Of a DNA stretch of 64,000 nucleotides, positions 1 through 12,319 are shown piece by piece. Below the pieces are notes generated by a model, which was given only the letters and a program-made list of their open reading frames with translations, had not been told where the DNA came from and ran no database searches. The position numbers were made by a program, and so were the translations under genes. The stretch is taken from positions 42,982,671 to 43,046,670 of the forward strand of contig NC_134399.1 of NCBI RefSeq assembly GCF_050003625.1. The letters are read 5' to 3'. Numbering within the stretch: position 1 is the stretch's first letter; each line of letters starts with the position of its first letter. The DNA is from Haematobia irritans (lineage: Eukaryota; Arthropoda; Insecta; Diptera; Muscidae).

Positions 1-514
1 AGCCAGTTAAAATTCAATGCTCTACTAAAAAAAACACTTCCATCTAATACGAAATTTGTATAAATAGTTCTTATTGATAAGTTCTTATTGACAAAACCTG
101 AAATTGTTCAAAAGTTATTGAAAATGCAAAATTTTGCGTTTTGCGAATTCGTAAACCAGCACATGGGGGTATGAACCTCTATTGCAATGTCGTTCAGTGA
201 TCCCTGATGGCATCACTGCATTGAGCCAAAAAAAGAGCTTCGTCGCTAAATATAAGAAATGCACGACGAACTTTTTAACTGAGCATGCATTGTGATAATA
301 AAATTCAGAAGTTATTCGTTTGTAAGACGATTCATGATTACATTATTGACCACTCTGAAGATGTTTGACAGTAAAACAAAACACGAAACATGTGTCAGCT
401 GTTTAAACCAGTGATGCCAAAAAGATAATAGCTAAAAATCACACTCTATAAAAACATATTAAAATCTAAATTTGGTACGATTTTTCCACTTACGTCTTTT
501 TATCGGAAACCCTA
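1..514. other. Unassigned AT-rich sequence
   Basis: No gene, RNA or repeat boundary is recognisable here. It ends at the TA that precedes the first MITE. Confidence 0.4.
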
Positions 515-802
515 CACACAAATAAATAATTTATTTATTTTATGAATAGTGTTCACAAAAATTTTCGAAACATGGAATTCATAAATTGTATGAAAAACTT
601 TCATTTCATTAAAAAAATACTTATTTTGAATGATTACGAATACATGCATAATATTAAAGAAATATTTTATGTTATACATGAAATATTATTTTCTTTCGAC
701 TGTGAAAAGTTAGTATTTTTACATAAATTTACGGAAAATGTAGTACATTAAATGTAACTTTTCCTTTTTGGATTTTTTCGTCTTAACCCTGCTATTGTGT
801 TG

Positions 803-819
803 GGGTCATTTGATGACCC
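803..819. repeat. Subterminal palindrome GGGTCAT-TTG-ATGACCC
   Basis: A perfect 7-bp inverted repeat with a 3-base spacer lies about 16 bp inside the left end of the piggyBac-like element. The same arms with spacer AAT recur at 3016-3032 near the right end. A symmetric position in both subterminal regions fits a protein-binding site, but that role is inferred. Confidence 0.6.
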
Positions 820-1696
820 AAATCGAATTTATTATTACCGCATTGCTTTGTGGTGGAATATAATTAAAAGATCTTACTACTCACTGCATGAATTGGTGAA
901 ATGTACTCAATTCAATAGGGTTTGTTAAAATATTATGTTTGTAGGGCTTTTTATTTTTGGTGTGTACACATAACAGGTTGGGGTTATTTTATGACCCCAT
1001 ATATTACACAGGGCAACAAACTCGAACTTTTTTGTGTTGAAATTTATAGCAAATTTTAGTAATTTGAGGTCGCTGAATCTAAATCTACACTTGTTTTTTT
1101 TCTATCAGCTTGACTTTTCGAGATATACCGTTATTTTCAAAATTAAGGCACTTGCGCTACATATATTGGAAAAACTTGAAAACGGTTCACCATATAAAAT
1201 AAAAAGAAACCGAAATCCCAAAGAATATTATCTTTAAGTCGTCTTTACATTGTTTTTCAATTTTCTAAGTAGTTTTAGAGATATTTTTCAAGATTTGAAA
1301 AAAAAAATTAAATTTTTAACAAAAAAAATTGTTTGTTCTTTAAAAATTCCTACAAAATAAAAATGGGGCGAAAATCACAGTTTTGGTTCAGAAATAGTTA
1401 GTTTAATATATTTCAAATAAAACGAGCTTTATTTCATTACAATCGGTGCACGACTTTTAATATTGTTCACGATTTACTGAATTGATATAAATCGCGATTT
1501 CCGTACAAAAATGATATTTTCTAATGGGTAAATGTTTGTATGTAATAACATAAGTTAGTTTTTTTTTTATGGTTCTGTTGATGAAGAACTGAATATTGTT
1601 TTTATAGTTATGTGGGACGCTGAATCCAAATCTGCACGTGGTTCCACATTTCGGTGAAACCACATAGAGAAGCTTTGAAACTCAGAAATGTCACCA

Positions 1697-2673
1697 CACG
1701 CTCACAAAAAATCGCTTCTGTAACATATACTCCCAAACATATTTTGCTTCAAGCATATACATTTTTGGGTATTGCCCAAACATTTATATGTTTGATCTCT
1801 ACCAATATATAATATGTTTGAAAGCATATTGGTCTAAACAATATATGTTTGGGTAGTCTAAGTTCCAAACATTTTGTATTTTTGCATCCAAATTCAATAA
1901 TGTTGTCTTCCAAAAAACAATATGTTATTATGTGAACATATAATATGTTTGGAAGCATTTTGCACCCAAAAATATTATATGCTTAAAAAAAATTCTCCCA
2001 AACAATATTGTTCTCAAAATTTTATTTATTTATTTATATATTTACAATCATAATGAATTATGAAAATGAACAGGTAATATAGGTGCTAACAACATAGGTT
2101 TTCGACCTGAATGCTCAAAATTTTGTTTCTGCCCAATAGTATATTCCCCCACATCTTTCTCACTTCCACGAGATTTTTTAGTTCTTAGCACCTTTTTCTG
2201 TAATACAAACATTGTAGAAGAAATTATTCAATTGTATGATTTTTTTTATTTTAATTTTACCTTTTGCCGGACGGGGATTCGAACAGCGGACCACACAGTT
2301 TGTAAGGATCAAAGAAGTAGCTGATCAATTGCCCAAGGAAAAATAAAATGTTAATTTTGTAATAACTAGCAACAACCACCAACTTAATTCAATATCGCTC
2401 CCTGTTAAATAGCGCTCCAAGCTACTAAACACATATATGTTTATAGGCTATTTCTAAATTAATATATGTTTGCATCCAAGCATATTATATTTACAAGCAT
2501 TTTATGTCCCAAACATAATATGTTCTAACATATTAACATATATGTCCCAAACATGTTATGCTAGTTTATGAACATTATATGCTTGCACTCAAAAATATTG
2601 TGTTTAAAAATTTGTGTTCCAAACATATAATGTTTATAGCCAAACATATGAAAAACAGTCTTTTTCATCCGTG
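1697..2673. mobile_element. MITE with tRNA-like head (AACATAT subfamily), copy 1
   Basis: The ends are CACGCTCACAAAAAATCG on the left and a right end whose complement is CACGGATGAAAAAG. Both flanks are CA (1695-1696 and 2674-2675), giving a 2-bp duplication. The body is rich in AAACATAT motifs, like the copy at 62995-63823 and the fragment at 16574-16660. One degraded tRNA-like head lies at 2262-2345. No ORF. Confidence 0.6.
2262..2345 (-). repeat. Degraded tRNA-like head in MITE
   Basis: On the minus strand a B-box-like TGTTCGAATCC precedes a CCGTCCGGC stretch. It is the counterpart of the better heads at 21487-21563, 38575-38648 and 63306-63376. The A box is eroded. Confidence 0.4.
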
Positions 2674-2698
2674 CAGCATTACTGAGAAGAATTCCACC

Positions 2699-2796
2699 CG
2701 CTGAAAAATACTTTGGTGTTTGGTCGAAACTGGGGTTGAATCCATGACCCTTTGTAAAACGGGCATGCTAACCATTGCGCCACGGTAGCTCCCATT
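2699..2796 (-). mobile_element. tRNA-derived SINE, 5' head fragment
   Basis: The reverse complement reads as the head of the SINE at 38925-39269: GGGAGCTACCGTGGCGCAATGG, then TTAGCATGCCCG, a B-box-like region and the GACCAAACACCAAAG junction. Only the first ~100 bp is present. Confidence 0.65.
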
Positions 2797-3425
2797 ACCA
2801 CCTACATACAACTTTTTTACAACCAAAAGGCGCGAGTAAATGAAAAAGTGTAAATTAAAGAAAAACTTTCAATAAAAGCATAACTGGCAAAATAAACGGT
2901 ATGTTCGTCTCACCGACAGAAAATTCCAGTAACAACAACCTATTCCGATGATCACAAACTATAAAAAACCTTTTAATTAGATACACATTTCATTTTATTT
3001 TACAAAATTAAGTGTGGGTCATAATATGACCCGAACATAAAATCTGTAAGTTTTTTTCTAACGTAGTAGCAGGGTTAATCAAGCATACATAATAAGACAA
3101 CATACATAATAAGACAACATTAATTCAACTGCTTATTAAAAAAGAACTAATTAAAGTCGGGCATGCAAAGAGAATAATTGTACTGAATTTTATTTATAAA
3201 CATGGACAAATGAAGCGTAATTAATGTTGTTTTATTCTATTCCACCTTTTTCCAATAATAAATAATCTTTCGATCATCACGGCGGCTCAGACTGTACAGA
3301 CTGGACAAGCAATGTAACGTTATGTTTCGATTTTGTTTGTCCGTATTGAATGCATGTATTGTTGTGTTGTATATATGAGAGTAATAGTTTGTTATGGTTC
3401 TCTGATGCTGATAGAAAACCGGTAT

Positions 3426-5250
3426 TTATACCCTTCACCACTACTGTGGTACAGGGTATAACAAGTTTGTGCATTTGTATGTAACGCCAAGAAATAATTG
3501 TCTAAGACCCATCTTTTAGTATACCGATCGACTTAGAATTAAATTCTGAGTCGATTTAGCGATGTCCGTCTGTATGTCTGTCTGTCTGTCTGTCCGTCCG
3601 TCCGTCTGTCTGTATATGTAATTTTGTGCACAAAGTACAGGTCGCAGTTTAAGTCCGATCGTCCTCAAATTTGACATAACGTCTTTCTTCGGGTAGAAGA
3701 CAACCGCGATTGATTTTGGAAAAAATCGGTTCAGATTTTGATATAGCTGCCATATATAGTTATCACCGATTTGATCATAATTCACGTATTTATGAACCGA
3801 CGTTCTTCAAATTTTGTACATCTGAATGTTTTGTCAGTCCCGTCAAAACTGCCAAATATCAACTACCATATATATCTTTCGTCCGATTTGGACTTATATG
3901 GCCCCAAAAGCGAGAGTTTTGCCCTGATTTGCTTCAAATTTTGCACAACGAGTACGTTTAATAGTATCGTTAATTGTGCCAAATTTAGTTGAAATCGGTT
4001 CAGATTTAGATATAGCTCCCCTATATATCTTTCGTCCGATTTTGACTTATATGGCTTCAAAAACCAGAGTTTTGCCCTGATTTGATTAAAATTTTGTACA
4101 AGGAGTACGTTTAATAGTATCGTTAATTGTGCCAAATTTAGTTGAAATCGGTTCAGATTTAGATATAGCTCCCATATATATCTTTTGACCGATTTGGACT
4201 TATATGGCCCCAAAAGCCAGAGTTTTGCCCTGATTTGCTTCAAATTTTGCACAACAAGTACGTTTAATAGTATCGTTAAGTGTGCTTAATTTGGTTAAAA
4301 TCGGTTCCGATTCAAATATAGCTCCCATATATATCTTTCGTCCGATTTGGATTTATATGGCCTCAAAAGCCAGAGTTTTGCCCTGAGTTGCTTGAAATTT
4401 TGCACAAGGAGTACGTTTTATAGTATCGTTAATTGTGCAAAATTTAGTTGAAGTCGATTCAGATTTAGATACAGCTCCCATATATATCATTCGCCCGATT
4501 TGGACTAATATGCCCACAGAGGCAAAACAGCTACCCTGATTTACGTGAAATTTTGCAGAGGAAGTAGAATTGAACTTGAAACTTTGCACAGGCAGTAGAA
4601 TTAAGGTTCTGCATATGTGTGTTTATTTTGGTTGAAATCGGTTCAGATTTTGATTTAGCTCCCATATATATCTTTCGCCCGATTTTCCGTCATATGACCA
4701 CAGAGGTCAAAGTTGTTATCCGATTTACGTGAAATTTTGCACAGGGAGTAGATTCAACATAGTAACTATGCATGTGAAATTTGATTGCAGTCGGTTCAGA
4801 TTTCGATATAGATTCCATATATATGTTTTTCCTATTTAGGCAAAACTGGCCAAAATACCTACCTTTTCCTTATCAAATCGCCACTGCTAAGTCGAAAACT
4901 TATCAAAATGACTCAAATTTTCCTACTACTCTATTACACATCTATCGACCGATAAATCATAAATACACTTTTGCGAAGTTGCCTCAAAATTGGTTCATAT
5001 TTAAATGTTTCCTATATTTTTTTACTAACATTGTGTTCCACCTCAGCGCATTAACCGACTTAAATGTAAAATCTATAAGTATTGCAGAACTCTGTACAGA
5101 TCTGCTCAGATATACAGAATATATGTGTATGGATTCATATAGCATCCAACACATTGGACGAATTTGATATGGTATCGAAAATGTGGACTTACAAAGTGGT
5201 GAAGGGTATAAAATAGTCGGCCCCGCCCGACTTTAGACTTTCCTTACTTG
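3426..5250 (+). mobile_element. Helentron/mini-me-like element, CTTCACCACT family
   Basis: The 5' end TATACCCTTCACCACT forms a hairpin with the following GTGGTACAGGGTATA. Then come a core with GAGTCGATTTAGCGATGTCC and a GTCY tract (about 3570-3615), degenerate ~170-bp tandem repeats, and the inverted copy AGTGGTGAAGGGTATAA (5190-5207). A terminal hairpin AGTCGG/CCGACT and the end TTACTTG follow. A 5' end repeated in inverse just before a 3' hairpin is the layout known for Helentron-associated non-autonomous elements; the assignment is inference. No Rep/helicase ORF. Confidence 0.6.
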
Positions 5251-5405
5251 TTTTGAATATATTATGTAATGTTTCATGAATTTTATGGAATAGTTCATGA
5301 ACATTATTAAAAATTCATAATTAATGACCAGTATGTACTAAAAATATATTATGTAAACGTACATCTATTTTATAGAAAAGTCCATGCAAATTTAAATTTG
5401 TTAAG

Positions 5406-7085
5406 ATTGAATAAGAGTCGTGTGGATAAAGAAGTGCAGAGAGACGGACGAACATTAACATATGTATGGTGTCAGCAAGTTATTCCGAGATCGATGTACA
5501 CAGTTTGATTAGTTTTTATCAGAAAACATCCACAATTTATGAGCAACAGATCTTTGTAACTACTACAAATTTTCTTTTAAGTCCCTTATAGAATGAAAAT
5601 GTTACACTCCTCCACATCCATAATGTAGTTGGAAAATGTATTTATGCTACGGCTCACTAATTCTCAATCTCTTTCATTGGTGTGGCAACTTAAAGACCAA
5701 CTCGTAATGGCATAAACCGTTAATGGATATGCTTTTAGTTTTCATTTAGTTTGAGCTTTCTCTCTCTCTCTCTCGCATTGTAATCCACTACTAACATCAA
5801 TGCAATAATCAAACTGACTATTTTCATGTTAATTTCATCTTCATTGATGCCTGAAATCCAGTATCGGTATTCAAGCGTGCATAATCCCATCAATCGCATA
5901 AACTGCAATGAACAATGGATGGTAAGGCAAACACGGCGAAAGAGTTTAAACATTCAACGAAAAACTTCATTTCACAGTTAGTTGATCAATAAAAAATCAT
6001 CAAAAGATGATACGAGCCAGCACTGCAAAGTGCACATCGTCCTCCTCACAACATCCTTATGCCGCAAGCACGGAGTAGATAAAGTGAAAATGCTTAAACT
6101 TTTTATCGCTTGTTAATGACTCTTTTATGGCAGCATATCAACACAGTCATTCCACCATTCAAAGGGGGTACCGGGATGATCCCCACACAAATGCCATCGT
6201 CAATGAGCTAATCATGTGGTTTCGTTTAACGGATGTGTGTTGGTTTGGATACACTAAATCGCTACAAATGAAAACCTGATCATCCAAGGGATGAAAGTGC
6301 GGTTACGATTCGACCGATTCGCAATGTAATATTTGGTTTCAGCCATCACATATGGAGGAAATTTCGGTTATGCACAGCCCAATGAATAGCCCACTGGCAC
6401 ATCAAAAATCATTTAAAAATTCCAAAATTAGGAGGAATTTTAGCCAGTCATGCAAGTCATGGCAGCTGCCAAAAAATCCATAATAGCAGTCAAATGTTGG
6501 AATTTTACATATCGATACCTTATAATACCATAATATGCTAAGTAGATCAAAGTGTTTCTGAGAAATATACTACATTTTTTCGACATTAAATTAAATTTCA
6601 TCACCAAATACTGAAATGCTCACATACATAATAAAGGAAATTCATAAAGTGGCTGTTTTGTTAAGGACTGAGTTTGGAGGTATGCTTTTATCATTTGTCA
6701 TACATATCCAAGTGTCTAACGAAGGTATTTTCAATGAACTTTTGAAAAAGATAGAAATTCTTAAGAGTTAATTGATAACTTGCCATTTAAAAAACTTGTA
6801 ACTCATCATCCTTCTTTCTTTTCGTAGGACACAAAAGTCAAGAGTATTTCTAGGCCAATGATTCATGTATGTTAGGTTTTATAAAAAGCTTTATTTTCAT
6901 GATTTCGCCATAAAACGTTTTAAATACATCTATATTTGGAAATTGGGAAGAATGTTCAAGAATGGGAAAAAGGGCAATCATGTGTGTGAGCAATTTATAT
7001 TTTTATATCTGTAATCAGCTGGATGATTGGAATCTGCTCAAAAGACCTGAAATATAATATCTCCATCAGTTTATGTATTCACTGT
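5406..7085. other. Apparently single-copy region, no recognisable gene
   Basis: This 1.7-kb stretch shares no obvious repeat with the rest of the window. A 72-codon minus-strand ORF (5735-5953) has no recognisable domain and spans the TC run, so I do not call it a gene. Confidence 0.4.
5757..5774. repeat. (TC)n microsatellite
   Basis: An uninterrupted TC dinucleotide run of nine units. Confidence 0.8.
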
Positions 7086-7089
7086 AATG

Positions 7090-9040
7090 TTTTTATACCT
7101 TCCACCATAGGATGGGGGTATATTAACTTTGTTTGTAACACATCGAAATATTCCTCTAAGACCCATAAAGTATATATATTCTGGGTCGTGGTGAAATTCT
7201 GAGTCGATCTGAGCATGTCCGAAATCACGCTAACTTCCGAACGAAACAAGCTATCAACTTGAAACTTGGCACAAGAAGTTGTTATTGATGTAGGTCGGAT
7301 GGTATTGCAAATGGGCCATATCGGCCCACTTTTACGTATAGCCCCATATAAACGGACCCTCAAATTTGGCTTGCAGACCCTCTAAGAGAAGCAAGTTTCA
7401 TTCGATCCGGCTGAAATTTAGTACATGGTGTTAGTATATGGTCTCTAACAACCATTCAAAAGTTGGTTCACATCGGACCATAATTATATATAGCCCCCAT
7501 ATAAACCGATCCCCCGATTTGGCTTTCGGATCCTCTAAGAGAAGCAAATTTCAGCCGGATCGGATGAAATTTGGTACATGTGTTAGTATATGGTCTTTTA
7601 CAACCATGCAAAAATTTGTCCACATTAGTGCATAAATATGTATAGCCCCCATATAAACCGATCACAAAATTTACATCCGGAGCCTCTTGGAAGGCCAAAA
7701 TTCATCTGATTCAGTTGATATATGGTACGTGGTGTTAATATATGGCCTCAAACACCCATGCCAAAATTAGTCCATATCGGTCCATAAATATTATAGCCCC
7801 CATATAAACCGATCCCCAGATTTGGTTTGCGGATCCTCTAAGAGCAGCAAGTTTCATTCGATCCGGCTGAAATTTAGTACATGGTATTAGTATATGGTCT
7901 CTAACAACCATGCAAAATTGGTCCATATCGCTCCATAATTATATATAGCCCCCATATAAACCGAACCCCAGATTTGAACACCGGAGCCTCTTAGAGGAGC
8001 AAAATTCATCCGATCCGGTTGAAATTTGCGACGTGGTTTTAGTATACTAATACCATGTACCAAATTTCAGCCGAACCGGCTGAAATTTGGTACATGGTAT
8101 TAGTATATGGTCTCTAACAACCATGCAAAAATTGGTCCATATCGGTCCATAATTATATATAGCCCCCATATAAACCGATACCCAGATTTGAACTCCGGAG
8201 CCTCTTGGACGAGCAAAATTCATCCGATCCGGTTGAAATTTGCAACGAGGTGTTAGTATATGGCCGCTAATAACCATGCCAATATTGGTCCATATCGGTC
8301 TATAGTTATATATAGCCGATCCCCAATAACACAAAAATTGGTCCATATCGGTTCATAATCAAGGTTGCCACTCGAGCCAAAAATAATCTAGCAAAATTTT
8401 CTTTCTATAGAAAATTTTGCCAAATTTTATTTCTATAGAAAATTTTGACAAAATTTTATTTCTATAGAAAATTTAGTCAATACAATAACGTATTTTGTTA
8501 AAATCTTATTTCTATAGAAAATTTTGTACAAATTATAATCATAGACGAAGATACACTCTTGAGATGCTCAATATAATAGATCTCTCTCCTGACAAAAGAA
8601 TGAATTTCAAAAAAGACACGGAAGAATGCGCCAGAATGTATCGACATATTATAAACAAGCATCGACAAAAACGAAGTTTAGTGTACGGTGAATTTCGAAA
8701 CAAACAGCAGCACAAGAACACATGTTAGTTATTTTTCGATACAATATATTTTCAATAACAATTGTGATTTTTGTGAACATTAAATGTAATTTTTTGTATT
8801 TTATGTAGATACAAAATCCCAGAAGATGGTTAGTGGCACTAACCGAAATATTGGAAATAAAGATTAAAACAAATCAATAATCGATTGTTTCTATGACCTC
8901 AAGCCGAACAAAATTAATAATCAAATTTTACTTCTATACAAAATGTTGTCAAAATTTTATTTCTATAGAAATTTTGTCAAAATTTTATTTGTATAGAAAA
9001 TTTTGTTAAACTTAATTATATACGTATTTAATCAGCCTTT
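7090..9040 (+). mobile_element. Helentron/mini-me-like element H2, CTCCACCATAGG family, 5' part
   Basis: It starts TATACCTTCCACCATAGG, followed by the mini-me core (TATATATATTCTGGGTCG then GAGTCGATCTGAGCATGTCC; the GTCY tract is lost here). Degenerate ~153-bp repeats follow (CCCCCATATAAACCGATC in each unit), then AATTTTCTATAGAAAT minisatellite units near 8390-8530 and 8935-9010. Gene-like sequence interrupts the minisatellite (8542-8867). A second element starts at about 9041, and the H2 3' tail resumes at 11438. Confidence 0.6.
8542..8867 (+). pseudogene. Candidate captured gene 3' end (two exons)
   Basis: This stretch does not match the repeat around it. A ...CATAG acceptor precedes an open frame reading RRYTLEMLNIIDLSPDKRMN onward, rich in charged residues, to 8723. 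An 85-bp GT...AG intron (8724-8808, TTTTATGTAG at its end) is the usual size for a fly intron. Removing it keeps the frame open through QKMVSGTNRN to a TAA at 8865-8867, with AATAAA at 8856-8861. I do not recognise the protein. Capture of host gene ends is known for Helitrons. Against it: the exon is short, there is no known homologue, and chance splice signals are possible. Confidence 0.35.
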
Positions 9041-11437
9041 TTATACCCTCCATCATAGGATGGGGGTATATTAACTTTGTCATTCCGTTTGTAACACATC
9101 GAAATATTGTTATAAGACCCCATAAAGTATATATATTCTGGGTCGTGGTGAAATTCTGAGTCGATCTAAGCATGTCCGTCCGTCCGTCCGTCCGTCCGTC
9201 CGTCTGTTGAAATCACGCTAACTTCCGAACGAAACAAGCTATCGACTTGAAACTTGACACAAGTAGTTGTTATCGATGTAGGTCGGATGGTATTGCAAAT
9301 GGGCCATATCGGTCCACTTTTACGTATAGCCCCCATATAAAGGGACCCTCAGATTTGGCTTGTGGAGCCTCTAACAGACGCATATTTCACATGGTGCATA
9401 TTGTATATGGTGCCTAACAACCATGCAAAAATTGGTCCACATCGGTCCATAATTATATATAGCCCCCATATAAACCGATCCCCAGATTTGGCTTGAGGAG
9501 CCTAAAAGAGAAGCAAATTTCATCCGATCCGCCTGAAATTTGGTACATGGTGTTGGTATATTGTCTCTAACAACCATGCAAAAATTGGTCCACATCGGTC
9601 CATAATTATATATAGACCCCATATAAACCGATCTCCAGATTTGGCTTGCGAAGCCTCAAAGAGAAGCAAATTGTATCCGATCCGGCTGAAATTTGGTACA
9701 TGGCATTGATATATGGTCTCTACCAACCGTGCAAAAAATTGGTCCACATCGGTCCATAATTATATATATAGCGCCCATATAAACCGATCCCCAGATTTGG
9801 GTTTTGGAGCCTCTAAGAGAAGCATATTTCATCCGATCCGGCTGAAATTTGGTACACGATGTTGGTATATGGTCTCTAACAACCATGCAAAAATTGGTCC
9901 ATATCGGTACTTAATTATATATAGCCCCCATATAAACCGATCCCCAGATTTGGCTTGTGGAGCCTCTAAGAGAAGCATATTTCATCCGATCCGGCTGAAA
10001 TTTGGTACATGGTGTTGGTATATGGTCTCTAACAATCATGCAAAAATTGGTCCACATCGGTCCATAATTATATATAGACCCCATATAAACCGATCTCCAG
10101 ATTTGGCTTGCTAAGCCTCAAAGAGAAGCAAATTGCATCCGATCCGGCTGAAATTTGGTACATGGTATTGGTATATGGTCTCTAACAACCTTGCAAAAAT
10201 TGGTCCACATCGGTCCATAATTATATATAGCGCCCATACAAACCGATCCCCAGATTTGGGTTTCGGAGCCTCAAAGAGAAATACATTTCATCCTATCCGC
10301 CTGAAATTTGGTACATGATGTTGGTATATGGTCTCTAACAACCATGCAAAAATTGGTCCACATCGGTTCATAATTATATGTAGCCCCCATATAAACCGAT
10401 CCCCAGATTTGGCTTGCGAAGTCTCCAAGAGAAGCAAAGTTCATCCAATCTGGTTGTAATTTGGAACATGGTGTTAGTATATGATCTTTAACAACCGTGT
10501 CACAATTGGTCCATATCGGTCCATAATTATATATAGCCCCCATATAAAACGTTCTCCAGTTTGACCTCCGGAGCCTCTTGGAGGAGCAAAATTCATCCCA
10601 TCCGGTTCAAATTAGGAATGTGGTGCTAGTATATGGTCGCTAACAATCATACCAAAATTGGTCCAATCACACAAAAATTGGTCCATATCGGTTCATAATC
10701 ATGGTTGCAACTAGAGCCAAAAATAATCTACCAGAATTTTATTTCTATAGAAAATTTTGTCAAAATTTATTTCTATAGAACATTTTGTCAAAATTTTATT
10801 TCTAGAGAAAATTTTGTTAAAATTTTATTCGGTTCATAATAAAATTTTCATCATTGCCAAAATTTTATTTCGATAGAAAATTTTGTCAAAATTTTATTTC
10901 TATAGAAAATTTTGTTCAAATTTCATTCGGTTCATAATCATGGTTGCCACTCGAGCCAAAAATAATCTACCAAGATTTTATTTCTATAGAAAATTTTGTC
11001 AAAAGTTTATTTCTATAGAAAATTTTGTTAAAATTTTATTTCTGTAGAAATTTTTGTCAAAATTTTCTTTCTATAGAAAATTTTGTCAAAATTATTATTT
11101 CTATAGAAAATTTTGTGAAAATTTTATTTCTATAGAAAATTTTGTTAAAATTTTATTTCTGTAGAAAATTTTGTCAAAATTTTTTGTCTACTTTGTCAAA
11201 CTGAATTATATACGTATTGGATTGATCTGTTTTGATTTAATATATACCACGTATGGACTTACATACAATTTAGAAGATGGTGTTAGGAGGTTTTAAGATA
11301 CCTTGCCATCGGCAAGCGTTACCGCAAGTTAAGTAATTCGATTGTGGATGGCAGTGTTTAGAAGAAGTTTCTACGCAATCCATGATGGAGGGTACATAAG
11401 CTTCGGCCTGGCCGAACTTACGGCCGTATATACTTGT
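9041..11437 (+). mobile_element. Helentron/mini-me-like element H3, full length, nested in H2
   Basis: The 5' hairpin end TATACCCTCCATCATAGG is followed by the mini-me core with TATATATATTCTGGGTCG and a GTCC tract (9175-9205). About ten diverged ~153-bp units follow, then a minisatellite of AATTTTCTATAGAAAT units (10735-11195) and the sub-terminal CATGATGGAGGGTACATAAG. A perfect TTCGGCC-T-GGCCGAA palindrome and the end TATACTTG close it. Its insertion into H2 is shown by H2-like sequence on both sides (TATACGTATTTAATCAGCC before; AATATATACCACGTATGGAC after). Confidence 0.65.
10735..11195. repeat. AATTTTCTATAGAAAT minisatellite
   Basis: Units of about 29 bp (ATTTCTATAGAAAATTTTGT) are tandemly repeated with point changes. 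The same minisatellite recurs at 8390-8530, 30758-31165, 32105-32340 and 34500-34970, always inside the CTCCACCATAGG family. Confidence 0.8.
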
Positions 11438-11545
11438 TTAGTTTAATATATACCACGTATGGACTACGTGTTATATATTACGGTATTATGAAGTTTTAAG
11501 ATACCTTGCCGATGGCAAGGTATCTCCGGCTCCGACTCCACAGCC
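11438..11545 (+). mobile_element. H2 element, 3' tail fragment
   Basis: AATATATACCACGTATGGAC and TTTTAAGATACCTTGCC match the 3' region of H3 and continue H2 across the nested H3. The terminal hairpin is missing and the sequence passes into an inverted copy. Confidence 0.5.
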
Positions 11546-12199
<654 letters not shown>

Positions 12200-12319
12200 A
12201 ATTTAAAAATATTTCTTATTTTTGAACGCTTGTGTGCTTTGCAAAATGTCAACAATTTTAAACACGACTTCATTAATTTTGAAGAATTTTTCAGAATTAT
12301 TAAAACCAATTTGTCCCTA

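Larger units (their letters stand above)
787..3074. mobile_element. Non-autonomous piggyBac-like element
   Basis: The outer ends are TTAA (783-786) then CCCTGCTA, and TAGCAGGG (3067-3074) then TTAA (3075-3078). This matches the piggyBac superfamily signature of a TTAA target duplication and CCC-beginning inverted repeats. Subterminal GGGTCAT/ATGACCC palindromes lie near both ends (803-819 and 3016-3032, with a weaker one at 980-998). No transposase ORF is present. A tRNA-related MITE (1697-2673) and a SINE fragment (2699-2796) are nested inside it. Confidence 0.72.
515..5405. mobile_element. TA-flanked MITE (family X), copy 1, with nested insertions
   Basis: The left end starts CACACAAATAAATAATTT right after a TA (513-514). 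The first 250 bases, 3079-3290 and 5255-5405 resemble the second copy at 17838-20341, including the run TTTTATGAATAGTGTTCAC. The element is opened by a piggyBac-type insertion (787-3074) and a Helentron-like insertion (3426-5250). The right terminus is eroded, so 5405 is approximate. No ORF of its own is seen. Confidence 0.5.
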
